Assembly: GCA_016790395.1 (NCBI GenBank)
Contig: JAEUPH010000292.1
Span: 1 to 57,541 of the forward strand
DNA length: 57,541 nt
Reading direction: 5' to 3'
Source: Rubrivivax sp.
Lineage (GTDB): Bacteria; Pseudomonadota; Gammaproteobacteria; Burkholderiales; Burkholderiaceae_C
A program made the translations under genes and the position numbers. The notes beneath the pieces are model-generated. The model was given only the letters and a program-made list of their open reading frames with translations. It had not been told where the DNA came from and made no database searches. Every line of letters begins with the position of its first letter. Positions within the stretch are counted from its first letter, which is position 1. Below are positions 1-9,459 of this stretch, in pieces.

Positions 1-15
1 CTTGATCTCGGCCAT
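1..15 (-). CDS. nuoD: NADH-quinone oxidoreductase subunit D, first five codons only
   Basis: Only the start of the gene is inside the window: on the minus strand it reads ATG and then codons for A-E-I-K. This is the usual beginning of betaproteobacterial NuoD, the 49 kDa subunit of complex I that helps form the quinone site. The assignment rests on those five residues and on position: it starts 9 bp after the stop of nuoC, in the standard order nuoA-B-C-D. Confidence 0.8.
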
Positions 16-24
16 GGCTCGGAA

Positions 25-624
25 TCAGTGCGTTCCGCCGTACTGGTCTTCGCGCACCACGCGCGGCACGATCTCGCGCGGCTCGATGGTCACGGGCTGG
101 TAGATGACGCGCTTCTTCTGCTCGTCGTAGCGCATCTCGACATGGCCGCTGACGGGGAAGTCCTTGCGCATCGGGTGGCCGATGAAGCCGTAGTCGGTGA
201 GGATGCGGCGCAGGTCCAGGTGGCCTTCGAAGACGATGCCGTAGAGGTCGAAGGCTTCGCGCTCGAACCAGTTGGCCGAGGTCCACAGCTCGGTGACGGC
301 GGCCACGGCGGGCAGGTCGTCATCGGGGGCGAAGACCTTCAAGCGCACGCGCCAGTTCAGCGACACGGACAGCAGGTGCGACACCACGGCGTAGCGCGGA
401 CCTTCCCAGGATTCGTCGCGGTACTGGGAGTAGTCCATGCCGCAGAGGTCGATCAGCTGCTCGAACTTCAGTGCCGGGTGATCGCGCAGCGTCCTGGCGA
501 CGTCGAAGTAGCGCGCCGCTGGCACGGTGATGGAGATCTCGCCGCGGTCACGCACGAGCCGGGTGATCGAATCGCCGAGCGCCGACTGCAGCGCCGCTTC
601 CAGGGTGTCGAGCTTCTGAGTCAT
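25..624 (-). CDS. nuoC: NADH-quinone oxidoreductase subunit C
   Basis: Complex I 30 kDa subunit of the peripheral arm, 199 aa. The start is the ATG giving [12 protein letters not shown]; the open frame runs further upstream, but that part overlaps nuoB in another frame and is low-complexity. The central region carries the conserved family segments [21 protein letters not shown] and the following RILTDYGF, and the C-terminus has HPMRKDFP. It lies 22 bp after nuoB and 9 bp before nuoD, so it is part of the nuo operon. It is a separate C subunit, not the fused NuoCD found in enterobacteria. Confidence 0.96.
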   Translation of the reverse strand: MTQKLDTLEAALQSALGDSITRLVRDRGEISITVPAARYFDVARTLRDHPALKFEQLIDLCGMDYSQYRDESWEGPRYAVVSHLLSVSLNWRVRLKVFAPDDDLPAVAAVTELWTSANWFEREAFDLYGIVFEGHLDLRRILTDYGFIGHPMRKDFPVSGHVEMRYDEQKKRVIYQPVTIEPREIVPRVVREDQYGGTH

Positions 625-646
625 CGCGTGGGATGTCGAGTCGCGC

Positions 647-1123
647 TCAGCGCGCGATGGTGTTTTCGCGGCGGATCTTGGCCTGCAGTTGCAGGATGCC
701 GTACAGCAGTGCCTCGGCCGTGGGCGGGCAGCCAGGCACGTAGACGTCCACCGGCACGATGCGGTCGCAGCCGCGCACCACGCTGTAGCTGTAGTGGTAG
801 TAGCCACCGCCGTTGGCGCAGGAGCCCATGCTCAGCACCCAGCGCGGCTCGGCCATCTGGTCGTAGACCTTGCGCAGCGCCGGCGCCATCTTGTTGCACA
901 GCGTACCGGCGACGATCATGAGATCGCTCTGGCGCGGGCTTGGACGGAACAGCATGCCGAAGCGGTCGATGTCGTAGCGGGCCGCGCCCGCGTGCATCAT
1001 CTCCACCGCACAGCAGGCCAGGCCGAAGGTCATCGGCCACAACGAACCGGTCTTGGACCAGTTGATCAGCTTGTCCACCGAGGTGGTGACGAAGCCTTCC
1101 TTCAGAACGCCTTCGATGCCCAT
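647..1123 (-). CDS. nuoB: NADH-quinone oxidoreductase subunit B
   Basis: Complex I PSST subunit, 158 aa, which binds cluster N2, the last Fe-S centre before quinone. The tandem cysteines of N2 are visible in [13 protein letters not shown] (about residues 37-38), with further ligands in MGSCANGGG and VPGCPP. Length is normal for the family. It starts 7 bp after the nuoA stop, so translation is probably coupled. Nothing unusual is seen. Confidence 0.97.
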   Translation of the reverse strand: MGIEGVLKEGFVTTSVDKLINWSKTGSLWPMTFGLACCAVEMMHAGAARYDIDRFGMLFRPSPRQSDLMIVAGTLCNKMAPALRKVYDQMAEPRWVLSMGSCANGGGYYHYSYSVVRGCDRIVPVDVYVPGCPPTAEALLYGILQLQAKIRRENTIAR

Positions 1124-1130
1124 GTCTTGA

Positions 1131-1490
1131 TCACTCCCAGTCGAGGGCGCCCTTCTTCCACTCGTAGATGAAACCCACCACGAGGATCGTCAGGAAGACC
1201 ATCATGGACCAGAAGCCGACGGGGCCGATCTCGCGCAGCGCCACGGCCCAGGGGAAGAGGAAGGCGATCTCGAGGTCGAACAGGATGAAGAGGATGGCGA
1301 CGAGGTAGTAGCGCACATCGAACTTCATGCGCGCGTCCTCGAAGGCCTCGAAGCCGCACTCGTAGGGGCTGTTCTTCTCGACGTCAGGCCGGTTCGGGCC
1401 GAAGACGAAACCGATGAGTTGCGGCAACACACCGACCGCCACGCCCACCAGGATGAACAGGATCACGGGCAGGTAGGGTTGCAAGTCCAT
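1131..1490 (-). CDS. nuoA: NADH-quinone oxidoreductase subunit A
   Basis: Small membrane subunit of complex I, 119 aa, with three hydrophobic helices: about residues 5-30, 60-82 and 88-110. The family segment [19 protein letters not shown] lies between helices 1 and 2, followed by [22 protein letters not shown]. It is the first gene of the nuo operon on the minus strand. A purine-rich stretch (GAGAAG) precedes the ATG. The operon promoter is presumably in the 190 bp between this gene and tRNA-Leu, or upstream of the tRNA. Confidence 0.97.
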   Translation of the reverse strand: MDLQPYLPVILFILVGVAVGVLPQLIGFVFGPNRPDVEKNSPYECGFEAFEDARMKFDVRYYLVAILFILFDLEIAFLFPWAVALREIGPVGFWSMMVFLTILVVGFIYEWKKGALDWE

Positions 1491-1682
1491 GGCTTCTCGT
1501 CGTCTCTCGCGTGCGACCCCGTTCGGGCCAGCAAAAAGCGCGCCTCGCAGCCGCTGAGATGCAGCAACTTCGGGCGCGCCCAGGTGGGGATCTTTGTTCT
1601 TGTGTCGGGCGCCGGGGCCGCATCAGCCGGCCCTGCTGCAGTGTGCAGCGCGGACCTTTCGAGAAGCGTACAAGAACAGCCT
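1491..1682 (-). other. Intergenic spacer between tRNA-Leu and nuoA
   Basis: No convincing gene is seen on either strand; the open frames crossing it are GC-driven. On the minus strand it carries a GC-rich stretch followed by five T residues (near 1534-1538), which might attenuate read-through from the tRNA, but no clean stem is present. I could not identify a clear -35/-10 pair for nuoA here, so the nuo promoter may lie here or upstream of the tRNA. Confidence 0.5.
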
Positions 1683-1767
1683 TGGTGCCGACGGCGAGAC
1701 TCGAACTCGCACAGCTTTCGCCACTACCCCCTCAAGATAGCGTGTCTACCAATTTCACCACGTCGGC
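1683..1767 (-). tRNA. tRNA-Leu (anticodon GAG)
   Basis: Read on the minus strand, the 85-nt segment folds as a class II tRNA. The acceptor stem pairs GCCGACG with CGTCGGC, followed by A and an encoded CCA end. The D arm contains AATTGGTAGACACGC. The anticodon stem CTATC/GGTAG encloses loop TTGAGGG, giving anticodon GAG. A variable arm is present, and the T arm reads GCGAGTTCGAGTCTCGC. It sits between secG and nuoA, a common position in Burkholderiales, and reads codons CUC/CUU. Confidence 0.97.
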
Positions 1768-1844
1768 ATGACGCTTCAACGAACTCTGGATCGCAGCCCG
1801 TCCGGTGGGCTCCACTGAGGAATCTGCCCCCCGGACAACCCGGA

Positions 1845-1850
1845 ATTCTA
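1845..1850 (-). promoter_or_regulatory. Possible -10 element for tRNA-Leu / nuo
   Basis: TAGAAT on the minus strand lies about 80 nt upstream of the tRNA 5' end. It follows a short hairpin after secG (GCCCC/GGGGC around 1851-1868) that may end the upstream operon. The -35 region is poor (CTGAAG, 3 of 6), so this is a weak call. Confidence 0.3.
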
Positions 1851-1884
1851 GCCCCAAAAGAGGGGGCTTCAGCGAGGTCGCGCG

Positions 1885-2301
1885 CTACTTCGAAGCCGCA
1901 GGCGCCGGCGCGGAAGCGGCCGCGGGCACATCGGGCGAGACCATGGCCGGCGCCGTCGGGATCGCGCCACCGCCGGCCGGCACGGCACTGCTGGCCGAAG
2001 GCGCGGGCTGCGAGGCGGCCGGGCGGTCCAGCACGCTGGTACCCCCCAGGCCGGCACTGCGGCCGGTGTTGCCGATGGCGGCCAGCGCCAGCGTGCAGAG
2101 GAAGAAGACGGTGGCGCAGGCGGCCGTGGAGCGCGAGAGGAAGTTCGCGCTCCCGGTGGCGCCGAAGAGGCTGCCGGAGGCTCCGCTGCCGAACGAGGCG
2201 CCCATGTCCGCGCCCTTGCCGTGCTGGATCAGCACGAGGCCGATCATGGTCACGGCCGACAGCAGTTGCACGGCCAGGATCAAGGTCATCCAGATTTGCA
2301 T
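1885..2301 (-). CDS. secG: Preprotein translocase subunit SecG
   Basis: Non-essential inner-membrane subunit of the SecYEG channel, 138 aa. It has two transmembrane helices (about residues 5-23 and 56-76). The family segment LVLIQHGKGADMGASFGSGA follows helix 1, and SLFGATGSANFLSR precedes helix 2. The last 50 residues are an Ala/Pro-rich tail typical of betaproteobacterial SecG and probably disordered. It sits downstream of tpiA and upstream of tRNA-Leu, the standard local order. Confidence 0.96.
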   Translation of the reverse strand: MQIWMTLILAVQLLSAVTMIGLVLIQHGKGADMGASFGSGASGSLFGATGSANFLSRSTAACATVFFLCTLALAAIGNTGRSAGLGGTSVLDRPAASQPAPSASSAVPAGGGAIPTAPAMVSPDVPAAASAPAPAASK

Positions 2302-2339
2302 GTTCTCGGAACTCCGGGGAATCGAATGTCTGTGCGGGG

Positions 2340-3092
2340 TCAGCCTGCCGCGCGGCAGATCGCGACGAAATCGGCCGCCTTCAAGGCCGCGCCACCGATG
2401 AGGCCACCGTCGATGTCAGGCTGTGCGAACAGCGTGGCCGCGTTGTCGGGCTTGACGCTGCCGCCGTAGAGGATCTTCATGGCTTCGCCACGGCCCGTGG
2501 CGGCCTGCAGCTGGGCGCGCAGCACGGCATGCACCGCCTGGGCCTGCTCGGGCGTGGCCGTGCGGCCGGTGCCGATGGCCCACACGGGTTCGTAGGCCAC
2601 CACCATCTCGGCCGCGCAATGCGCCAGCTGGTGGATCACGGCCGAGAGCTGGCGCTTGACCACGACTTCGGTCTGCCCGGCCTCGCGCTCGGCCAGCGTC
2701 TCGCCCACGCACACGATCGGCGTCACGCCACGAGCCAGAGCGGCCTGGGCCTTCTGTGCCACCAGGCCGTCACTTTCGGCGTGGTAGGCGCGGCGCTCGG
2801 AGTGGCCCACGATGGCGTAGCGGCAGCCGCATTCGGCCAGCATCGCGGCCGACACCTCGCCGGTGTACGCGCCCTGCTCGTGCGCGGACACGTCCTGCGA
2901 GCCCCAGCGCAGATCGCTGCCGGCCAGGGTGGCGGCCGTCTCGGTGAGGAAGACGAAAGGCACGCAGACGGCCACGTCACAGGCGTAGGGCCGGCCGGCC
3001 AGAACGCCAGCGAGAAGTTCGGCGTTGGCCGGGCGGCTGCCGTGCATCTTCCAGTTGCCCACGACGAGCGGACGGCGTGCGGATGTGCTCAT
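2340..3092 (-). CDS. tpiA: Triose-phosphate isomerase
   Basis: Interconverts dihydroxyacetone phosphate and glyceraldehyde 3-phosphate in the cytosol; 250 aa, normal length. The N-terminal lysine motif VVGNWKMHG, the histidine motif IVGHSERR and the catalytic glutamate motif [11 protein letters not shown] are intact, as is the phosphate-binding [12 protein letters not shown]. It starts 6 bp after the quinone oxidoreductase gene, so it is co-transcribed with pnp and that gene. Confidence 0.97.
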   Translation of the reverse strand: MSTSARRPLVVGNWKMHGSRPANAELLAGVLAGRPYACDVAVCVPFVFLTETAATLAGSDLRWGSQDVSAHEQGAYTGEVSAAMLAECGCRYAIVGHSERRAYHAESDGLVAQKAQAALARGVTPIVCVGETLAEREAGQTEVVVKRQLSAVIHQLAHCAAEMVVAYEPVWAIGTGRTATPEQAQAVHAVLRAQLQAATGRGEAMKILYGGSVKPDNAATLFAQPDIDGGLIGGAALKAADFVAICRAAG

Positions 3093-3098
3093 GGTGTT

Positions 3099-4091
3099 TC
3101 AGGTCCAGGTGAGGACGATCTTGCCGACGTGGGTGCTCGACTCCATCAAGGCGTGCGCCTCGGCCGCCTTCGGGGCCGCGAACACCTGGTGGATGACGGG
3201 CTTGATGCGCCCGGCTTCGAGCAGCGGCCAGACGGTGGCGCGCAGTTCGCGCGCGAGGCCAGTCTTGTAGGGAACGGAACGGGGACGCAGCGTGGAGCCC
3301 GTGATGGACAAGCGCTTGCGCAGCACGAGACCGCTGTCGATGCTGCTCTTCGTGCCGCCCTGCACCGCGATGATGGCCAGGCGGCCGTCTTCGGCCAGGC
3401 ACTCGAGCTCGCGGCCGACGTAATCGCCAGCCACCATGTCGAGCACCACGTCCACGCCGCGGCCGGTGATGCGCCTGACCTCGGCGACGAAGTCCTGCGT
3501 CTTGTAGTTGATGGCGTGGTCGGCGCCCAGCGCCAGGCAGGCGGCGCACTTCTCGTCGCTGCCCGCGGTGACGATGACGCGCGCGCCCAGCGCCTTGGCC
3601 AGTTGGATCGCTGTGACGCCGATGCCGCTGGAGCCGCCCTGCACCAGCAGTGTCTCGCCGGCGGCCAGCTTCGCGATCGCGAAGACGTTCTGCCAGACGG
3701 TGAAGAAGGTCTCGGGGAGGCTCGCCGCCTCGACCATGTTCAGTCCTGCCGGCACCGGCAGGCACTGGCCCGCGGGCGCGACGCAGAACTCGGCATAGCC
3801 GCCGCCGGCCACCAGCGCGCAGACGGCATCGCCAACGGCCAGCCCGGCTGCCGCCAGGTCTTCAGGCGCGCCACCGGCCACGGTGCCCGCGATCTCCAGG
3901 CCAGGCAGGTCACTGACGCCCGGGGGCATGGGGTACAGGCCCTTGCGCTGGAGCACGTCGGGTCGGTTCACGCCCGACGCCTGCACGGCGATCAGCAGTT
4001 CACCCGGCTGGGGCGCGGGTGCAGGCCGTTCGCAGGCCCGCAAAACCTCGGGCCCACCCGGCGCGCTGATCTCGATCGCTCGCATGCTCAT
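3099..4091 (-). CDS. NAD(P)H quinone oxidoreductase, PIG3-type medium-chain dehydrogenase
   Basis: Zinc-free medium-chain dehydrogenase/reductase of the PIG3/QOR group, 330 aa. The N-terminal GroES-like domain contains VQASGVNRPDVLQRKGLYP, and the Rossmann domain contains VQGGSSGIGVTAIQLAKALG. The family reduces quinones with NADPH; the substrate cannot be read from sequence. It is packed between pnp (17 bp) and tpiA (6 bp), a neighbourhood I associate with Burkholderiales. Confidence 0.9.
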   Translation of the reverse strand: MSMRAIEISAPGGPEVLRACERPAPAPQPGELLIAVQASGVNRPDVLQRKGLYPMPPGVSDLPGLEIAGTVAGGAPEDLAAAGLAVGDAVCALVAGGGYAEFCVAPAGQCLPVPAGLNMVEAASLPETFFTVWQNVFAIAKLAAGETLLVQGGSSGIGVTAIQLAKALGARVIVTAGSDEKCAACLALGADHAINYKTQDFVAEVRRITGRGVDVVLDMVAGDYVGRELECLAEDGRLAIIAVQGGTKSSIDSGLVLRKRLSITGSTLRPRSVPYKTGLARELRATVWPLLEAGRIKPVIHQVFAAPKAAEAHALMESSTHVGKIVLTWT

Positions 4092-4108
4092 TCAGGCCTG
4101 GGCTGCAC

Positions 4109-6421
4109 TCACTCGGGCTGCCTGGGCGTTTCATCGACCACGGCCGGGGCCACCGGCGCCGGGGCGGCACCGGTCTCGCTGCCTTCGGCCGGCGCGGTGT
4201 CACGTGGGGGGCGCTCGCTGCGCTCACGGCGCGGGCGGTCTTCGCGGTCGCCGCGGTCACGGCGCGGACGATCGCCACGGTCACCACGGTCGCCGCGCGG
4301 CTCGTAGCGCTCTTCGGGCATGCCTTCAGGACGCTCGATCAGCGCCTTCATGCTCAGCTTGATGCGGCCCTTGTCGTCGGTCTCCAGCACCTTCACCTGG
4401 ACGATCTGGCCTTCCTTGAGGAAGTCCTCGACCTTCTCCACGCGCTGGTGCGCGATCTGGCTGATGTGCAGCAGGCCGTCCTTGCCGGGCAGGATGTTGA
4501 TGAGCGCGCCGAAGTCCAGGATCTTGGTGACCGGGCCTTCGTAGACCTTGCCGATCTCGGCCTCGGCCGTGATCTCGGTGATGCGCTTCTTCGCGAACTC
4601 GGCCTTGTCGGCATCGACGCTGGCGATGGTGATGGTGCCGTCCTCGCCGATGTCGATCGTGCAGCCGGTCTCTTCGGTCAGCGCGCGGATGGTGGCGCCG
4701 CCCTTGCCGATGACGTCGCGGATCTTTTCCGGGTTGATCTTCATCGTGTACAGGCGCGGGGCGAACTTGCTCACCTCTTCCTTGGCGCCGCCCACGGCTT
4801 CGACCATCTTGCCCAGGATGTGCATGCGCGCTTCCTTGGCCTGCGCCAGGGCGACCTGCATGATCTCCTTGGTGATGCCCTGGATCTTGATGTCCATCTG
4901 CAGCGCGGTGATGCCACCGTTGGTGCCGGCCACCTTGAAGTCCATGTCGCCCAGGTGATCTTCATCGCCCAGGATGTCGGTCAGCACGGCGAAGCGGTTG
5001 CCTTCCTTGATCAGGCCCATGGCGATGCCGGCCACGTGCGCCTTCAGCGGCACGCCGGCGTCCAGCAGGCTCAGGCAGCCGCCGCACACGGAGGCCATCG
5101 ACGAGGAGCCGTTCGATTCGGTGATCTCCGACACCACGCGCAGCGTGTAGGGGAAGTCTTCCTTCTTCGGCAGCACGGCGACCAGTGCGCGCTTGGCCAG
5201 GCGGCCGTGGCCGATCTCGCGGCGCTTGGGGCTGCCCACGCGGCCCGTCTCACCGGTGGCGAACGGGGGCATGTTGTAGTGCAGCATGAAGCGGTCTTCG
5301 AAGTCGCCGGCCAGCGCGTCGATGCGCTGCGCGTCGCGTTCGGTGCCCAGCGTCGCGGCGACGAGCGCCTGCGTCTCGCCGCGCGTGAACAGCGCCGAGC
5401 CGTGGGTCCGCGGCAGCACGCCGGTGCGGATTTCGATCGGGCGCACGGTGCGCGTGTCGCGGCCGTCGATGCGCGGCTCGCCGGCCAGGATTTGGCCCCG
5501 CACGAGCTTGGCCTCGATCTCGAACAGCAGACCTTCGACGTAGACCTTGTCGAACTCCACGCCTTCGGCCTTCAGCGCGGCGAACACGCCCGAGGCGGCG
5601 TCGCGGCAGGCCTGGGTGCGGGCCTGCTTGCTGCGGATCTGGTAGGCGGCGGCCAGCGGGCCTTCGGCCAGCGCGGTGACCTTGGCAATGAAGGCCTCGT
5701 CCTTGGGCGCGGCCTGCCACTGCCATTCCGGCTTGCCGGCGTCGCGCACCAGCTCGTTGATGGCCGCGATGGCGATCTTGCCCTGGTCGTGGCCGAAGAC
5801 CACGGCGCCCAGCATCACTTCCTCGCTCAGCTGGTCGGCTTCCGACTCCACCATCAGCACCGCGGCTTCGGTGCCGGCGACGACGAGGTCCATCTTGCTG
5901 TCGGCCAGCTGGGTCTTGCCCGGGTTCAGCACGTACTCGCCGTTGACGTAGCCCACGCGGGCGGCGCCGATGGGGCCGTTGAACGGGATGCCGCTGATGG
6001 CCAGCGCGGCGCTGGTGCCGATCATGGCGGCGATGTCGGCCTGGACCTCGGGGTTCAGGCTCAGCACGTGCACCACCACCTGCACTTCATTGAAGAAGCC
6101 TTCGGGGAACAGCGGGCGGATGGGGCGGTCGATCAGGCGCGAGGTCAGCGTTTCCAGCTCGCTCGGGCGGCCTTCGCGCTTGAAGAAGCTGCCGGGAATC
6201 TTGCCGGCGGCGTAGGTCTTCTCGATGTAGTCGACGGTCAGCGGGAAGAAGTCCTGCCCGGCCTTGGCTTCGGTCTTGGCGACCACGGTGGCGAGCACGA
6301 CGGTGTCGTCGATGCTGCAGACCACGGCGCCGGTGGACTGGCGCGCGACTTCGCCCGTTTCGAGCGTGACGGTGTGCTGGCCCCACTGGAAGGTCTTGGT
6401 GACCTTGTTGAACATGCTCAT
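4109..6421 (-). CDS. pnp: Polyribonucleotide nucleotidyltransferase (PNPase)
   Basis: 3'-5' phosphorolytic exoribonuclease of the degradosome, 770 aa. It has two RNase PH domains, then a KH domain ([16 protein letters not shown]), an S1 domain ([18 protein letters not shown]), and an arginine/aspartate-rich tail ([13 protein letters not shown] and similar, about residues 700-740). The active-site region [10 protein letters not shown] is present. The tail is longer than in E. coli and encoded by imperfect short repeats; such tails commonly bind RNA or partners. AGGAGGA precedes the ATG. It follows rpsO, the conserved order, and its 160-bp leader contains hairpins that may mediate autoregulation. 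Confidence 0.97.
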   Translation of the reverse strand: MSMFNKVTKTFQWGQHTVTLETGEVARQSTGAVVCSIDDTVVLATVVAKTEAKAGQDFFPLTVDYIEKTYAAGKIPGSFFKREGRPSELETLTSRLIDRPIRPLFPEGFFNEVQVVVHVLSLNPEVQADIAAMIGTSAALAISGIPFNGPIGAARVGYVNGEYVLNPGKTQLADSKMDLVVAGTEAAVLMVESEADQLSEEVMLGAVVFGHDQGKIAIAAINELVRDAGKPEWQWQAAPKDEAFIAKVTALAEGPLAAAYQIRSKQARTQACRDAASGVFAALKAEGVEFDKVYVEGLLFEIEAKLVRGQILAGEPRIDGRDTRTVRPIEIRTGVLPRTHGSALFTRGETQALVAATLGTERDAQRIDALAGDFEDRFMLHYNMPPFATGETGRVGSPKRREIGHGRLAKRALVAVLPKKEDFPYTLRVVSEITESNGSSSMASVCGGCLSLLDAGVPLKAHVAGIAMGLIKEGNRFAVLTDILGDEDHLGDMDFKVAGTNGGITALQMDIKIQGITKEIMQVALAQAKEARMHILGKMVEAVGGAKEEVSKFAPRLYTMKINPEKIRDVIGKGGATIRALTEETGCTIDIGEDGTITIASVDADKAEFAKKRITEITAEAEIGKVYEGPVTKILDFGALINILPGKDGLLHISQIAHQRVEKVEDFLKEGQIVQVKVLETDDKGRIKLSMKALIERPEGMPEERYEPRGDRGDRGDRPRRDRGDREDRPRRERSERPPRDTAPAEGSETGAAPAPVAPAVVDETPRQPE

Positions 6422-6458
6422 GACTTGTCCTCCTGGACGATGGTGGGCAGCGTCATGC

Positions 6459-6497
6459 CATTCCAGTGATGCCCCAGCGTGGGACGCCGTTGGAATG
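6459..6497 (-). promoter_or_regulatory. Stem-loop in the pnp leader
   Basis: A 7-bp stem CATTCCA/TGGAATG encloses a 25-nt loop region in the pnp 5' untranslated region. In E. coli, RNase III and PNPase act on a leader hairpin to autoregulate pnp. A similar role here is inference from position only. Confidence 0.4.
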
Positions 6498-6541
6498 ACA
6501 CAGCAAAAGCCGCCCGTTGATGAATGGATGGGTGAAGCGAA

Positions 6542-6577
6542 CCGGCCGCCGGCGCCCGAGGGGGCGGCGGCGGCCGG
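6542..6577 (-). terminator. Strong GC hairpin after rpsO
   Basis: A perfect 10-bp stem (CCGGCCGCCG with CGGCGGCCGG) lies 6 bp beyond the rpsO stop, with no following T run. It is therefore more likely an RNA stability or processing hairpin between rpsO and pnp than a full intrinsic terminator. Confidence 0.5.
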
Positions 6578-6583
6578 AGCGGA

Positions 6584-6853
6584 TTACTTGCGCAGGCCCA
6601 GCTTGGCGATCAGCGCGGTGTAGCGGTCGGCGTCCTTCGCCTTCAGGTAGGCCAGCAGGCGCTTGCGCGCATTGACCATCTTCAGCAGGCCACGGCGGCC
6701 GTGGTGGTCCTTCAGGTGCTGCTTGAAGTGCGGCGTGAGTTCGTTGATGCGGGCGGTCAGCAGGGCGACCTGGACTTCGGGGCTGCCGGTGTCGGCGGCG
6801 CCGCGCGCATTGGCCTTGACGATGTCGGCCTTGACGGCGGTGGCGAGAGACAT
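6584..6853 (-). CDS. rpsO: 30S ribosomal protein S15
   Basis: Primary 16S rRNA-binding protein of the small subunit, 89 aa. The start is the ATG giving [16 protein letters not shown]; the frame is open 14 codons further upstream but family length supports this start. Conserved parts are [36 protein letters not shown] and the C-terminal [17 protein letters not shown]. It is upstream of pnp as in most proteobacteria. Confidence 0.97.
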   Translation of the reverse strand: MSLATAVKADIVKANARGAADTGSPEVQVALLTARINELTPHFKQHLKDHHGRRGLLKMVNARKRLLAYLKAKDADRYTALIAKLGLRK

Positions 6854-7012
6854 GCTTCGTTTCCTGTTCGGACAGAGGAAACCGCATGTCGGCACCCAGC
6901 TCAGGCGCCCGCGGTTTCCGGTTTGGACTTGCGAACACCAGTGAAACCGACCGGTGCCGTGCTCGACTTCAGCACCCCAGGGTGAGCCCCCAAGCCGCCG
7001 AAGAACCGCCGA

Positions 7013-8161
7013 TCATAACCGAAGCGCGGCGCCCAGCCGGGCAAGGCCTTCGGCCAGCCGCGCAGGATCGCGTGACGCAAAGCACCAGCGCAGCCAGCCC
7101 TCGCCTTCCGGCCCGAAGGCCGCGCCCGGCGCCAGGCCCAGGCCCTGTTCGGCCACCAGGCGCTTGGCGAAGGCCAGCGAGTCGTCCTGACCCTCGACGC
7201 GGAAAAAGGCGTACAGGCCACCCGGCGGCGTGGCCACCTGCACGCCCGGCATCGCGGCCAGGCCGGGCAGCAGCGCATCGCGACAGGCCTTCAGCCGGCC
7301 GACCAGCCCGGGCACGAAGTCCTCACCCAGCGCCAGCGCGGCCAGCCCGCCGCGCTGCACGAAGACCGGCGCGCAGGAGGTATTGAACTCCAGCAGCTTG
7401 CCGGCGGCCGGCAGCAGCGATGCCGGCAGCACCATCCAGCCCAGCCGCCAGCCTGTCATCAGGAAGGCCTTGCTGAAGCTCGCTGCCACGATCAGCCGGT
7501 CTTCCGGCGCCGCGATGTCCAGGAACGAAGGCGCCGCGCGGCCTTCGCCGAACCAGATGCGTTCGTAGACCTCGTCGGCCACGATCCAGGTGCCGGTGCG
7601 GCGGCAGTGGTCCAGCAGCCGCTGCTGCTCGGCGTGCGTCAACGTCCAGCCGGTGGGGTTGTTCGGTGCGTTGACCAGCAGCACGCGCGTGGCCGGCGTC
7701 ACGGCGGCCAGCAGTTCATCGACGTCCAGTTCCCAGGCGCCGCGCCGCGGGCGCAGCGGCACGCGCGTGACGCGGGCGCCCAGAATCACCGGCTGCGCAG
7801 TGAGGTTCGGCCACACCGGCACCACGGCCACGACTTCGTCGCCGGCATCCAGCAGCAACTGCATCGCCAGCATCAACGCCGTGACGCCCGAAGACGTGAC
7901 GGCCACGCGCTCCACAGACACCGGCTGGTGCAGTGTGCTGGCGTAGCGCGCGATGGCCTCGCGCAGCTCCGGCAGGCCCAGATTGTGGGAATAGAAGGTT
8001 TCGCCACGCGCCAGCGATTCGGCGGCGGCGTCGCGGATGGCCTGCGGCGTGACCTCGTCGCTCTCGCCGAACCAGAAGGGCAGCACGTCGCTGCGGCCAA
8101 GGCCGGCATTGGCCACCTCGCGGATCTTGGAGGCGGGCAGTTGGTCGATGGCGACGCGCAT
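7013..8161 (-). CDS. PLP-dependent aminotransferase, class I/II
   Basis: Fold-type I aminotransferase, 382 aa. Visible elements: NAPNNPTGWTLT (cofactor-binding region), IVADEVYERIWF (Asp-x-x-Tyr) and the lysine motif ASFSKAFLMTGWRLGW that forms the Schiff base; the substrate-binding arginine is probably in GWLRWCFA. The exact substrate is not clear. It starts 4 bp after the stop of a periplasmic amino-acid-type binding protein, so the two are probably co-transcribed and may serve uptake and transamination of the same compound. Confidence 0.85.
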   Translation of the reverse strand: MRVAIDQLPASKIREVANAGLGRSDVLPFWFGESDEVTPQAIRDAAAESLARGETFYSHNLGLPELREAIARYASTLHQPVSVERVAVTSSGVTALMLAMQLLLDAGDEVVAVVPVWPNLTAQPVILGARVTRVPLRPRRGAWELDVDELLAAVTPATRVLLVNAPNNPTGWTLTHAEQQRLLDHCRRTGTWIVADEVYERIWFGEGRAAPSFLDIAAPEDRLIVAASFSKAFLMTGWRLGWMVLPASLLPAAGKLLEFNTSCAPVFVQRGGLAALALGEDFVPGLVGRLKACRDALLPGLAAMPGVQVATPPGGLYAFFRVEGQDDSLAFAKRLVAEQGLGLAPGAAFGPEGEGWLRWCFASRDPARLAEGLARLGAALRL

Positions 8162-8165
8162 GGGT

Positions 8166-9440
8166 TCAGTCAGGCCGCGTCATGCGGCAGGTGGAAGGCT
8201 GGGAGACGGCCGCGGCATCGAGCCTGCGCAGCGTGCGGAAGCCGAAGCCGGAGCCTTCGACGTCGTGCTTCACGCCCGGCGTGCCGGCGCGGTCCATCAC
8301 GCTCACCACCATGGGCTGCTGCAGCTGGTGGTCGGCGGCGCGCATCGTGGCCGTGTGCAGGCCGCCCAGCGTTCGGCCGTCGTAGGCCGCGCCCTCCAGC
8401 GCGCGCGCCACGGCGGTGGCCTCGACGCTGCCGGCCTTCTCGATGGCCGCGGCCAGCATCTCCACCAGCACCTGCATGCGCGCGTGCACGTAGTCGTCGC
8501 GCGGCTCGGGGAAGCGCTGGCGGAAGGCGGCGTAGAAGGTGTCGGAAGCCGCATCGCCCAGGTTGGGGTGCCACTCGGCCACCGCCAGCACACGGCCGAC
8601 GCCAGCCTCACCGATGGCCGCCGGCGCGCCCAGCGCGTTGCCGTAGAAGGTGTACAGCCGCGCGTCGGAGCCCACCTCGCGCAGTGCGCGCACCAGCAGC
8701 GTGAGGTCATTGCCCCAGTTGCCGGTGAGCACGGCCTGCGCCTGGCTGGCCTTGATCTTGGCCGCGTACGGCAGGAAGTCCTTCACGCGGCCCATCGGAT
8801 GCAGTTCGTCGCCGACGATCTCCAGGTCAGGGCGCTTCGCCGCCAGCAGCGCGCGCGCCGACTTCGCCACCTGCTGGCCGAAGCTGTAGTCCTGGCCGAT
8901 GAGGTAGACGCGCTTCACGGCGCGCTCGTCGCGCAGCGCATCGGTCAGCGCGGCCAGGCGCATGTCGGCGTGGGCGTCGAAGCGGAAGTGCCAGAAGCTG
9001 CAGCGCTCGTTGGTGAGCGCCGGGTCCACGGCGGAGTAGTTCAGCAGCAGCGCCCGCCGCGCCGGCTCACGCTGGTTGTGCTTCTCCAGCGCATCCACCA
9101 GCGCCGCCGCCGTCGCCGAGCTGTTGCCCTGCAGAATGAAGGCCATGCCTTGCTCGGTGGCGCTGCGCAGCAGGTTCAGCGCCTCCTCGGCCGTGCCCTT
9201 GCTGTCGAAGCGCACCAGCGCCAGCGGGCGCGCGCCGGCCGGCAGCTTCACGCCACCGCGCGCATTGACGCGTTCCACGGCCCACAGCAGGTTCCGGAAC
9301 ACGGCCTCGCCGGCGTTGGCGAAGGGGCCCGACAGGCCCTCGATCAGGGCCAGGCGGATGGGAGCAGGCGCCTGCGCGAAGGCGGCCGGCAGGGCGCCGG
9401 CCAGGGGCAGCGCCAACAGCGCACGTCGTCGTGGGTTCAT
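8166..9440 (-). CDS. Periplasmic branched-chain-amino-acid-type binding protein
   Basis: Substrate-binding protein of the LivJ-like (Peripla_BP_6) fold, 424 aa. The ATG gives MNPRRRALLALPLAGALP and a signal peptide cleaved around AFA-QA (about residues 22-23). The upstream open extension lacks protein-like composition. The mature part begins APIRLALIEGLSGPFANAG, the typical first strand and ligand loop. No permease or ATPase gene is next to it; the only partner is the aminotransferase 4 bp downstream. Ligand unknown. Confidence 0.82.
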   Translation of the reverse strand: MNPRRRALLALPLAGALPAAFAQAPAPIRLALIEGLSGPFANAGEAVFRNLLWAVERVNARGGVKLPAGARPLALVRFDSKGTAEEALNLLRSATEQGMAFILQGNSSATAAALVDALEKHNQREPARRALLLNYSAVDPALTNERCSFWHFRFDAHADMRLAALTDALRDERAVKRVYLIGQDYSFGQQVAKSARALLAAKRPDLEIVGDELHPMGRVKDFLPYAAKIKASQAQAVLTGNWGNDLTLLVRALREVGSDARLYTFYGNALGAPAAIGEAGVGRVLAVAEWHPNLGDAASDTFYAAFRQRFPEPRDDYVHARMQVLVEMLAAAIEKAGSVEATAVARALEGAAYDGRTLGGLHTATMRAADHQLQQPMVVSVMDRAGTPGVKHDVEGSGFGFRTLRRLDAAAVSQPSTCRMTRPD

Positions 9441-9459
9441 CGGAAGCAAAGAGGTGGGT

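Noticed and set aside
1419-4307. 962-codon open frame on the plus strand across tRNA-Leu, secG, tpiA and the quinone oxidoreductase
   Set aside because: It runs through a tRNA and three well-supported genes on the minus strand and encodes low-complexity sequence.
4448-6469. 673-codon open frame antisense to pnp
   Set aside because: Shadow of the pnp codon pattern, without domains or ribosome site.
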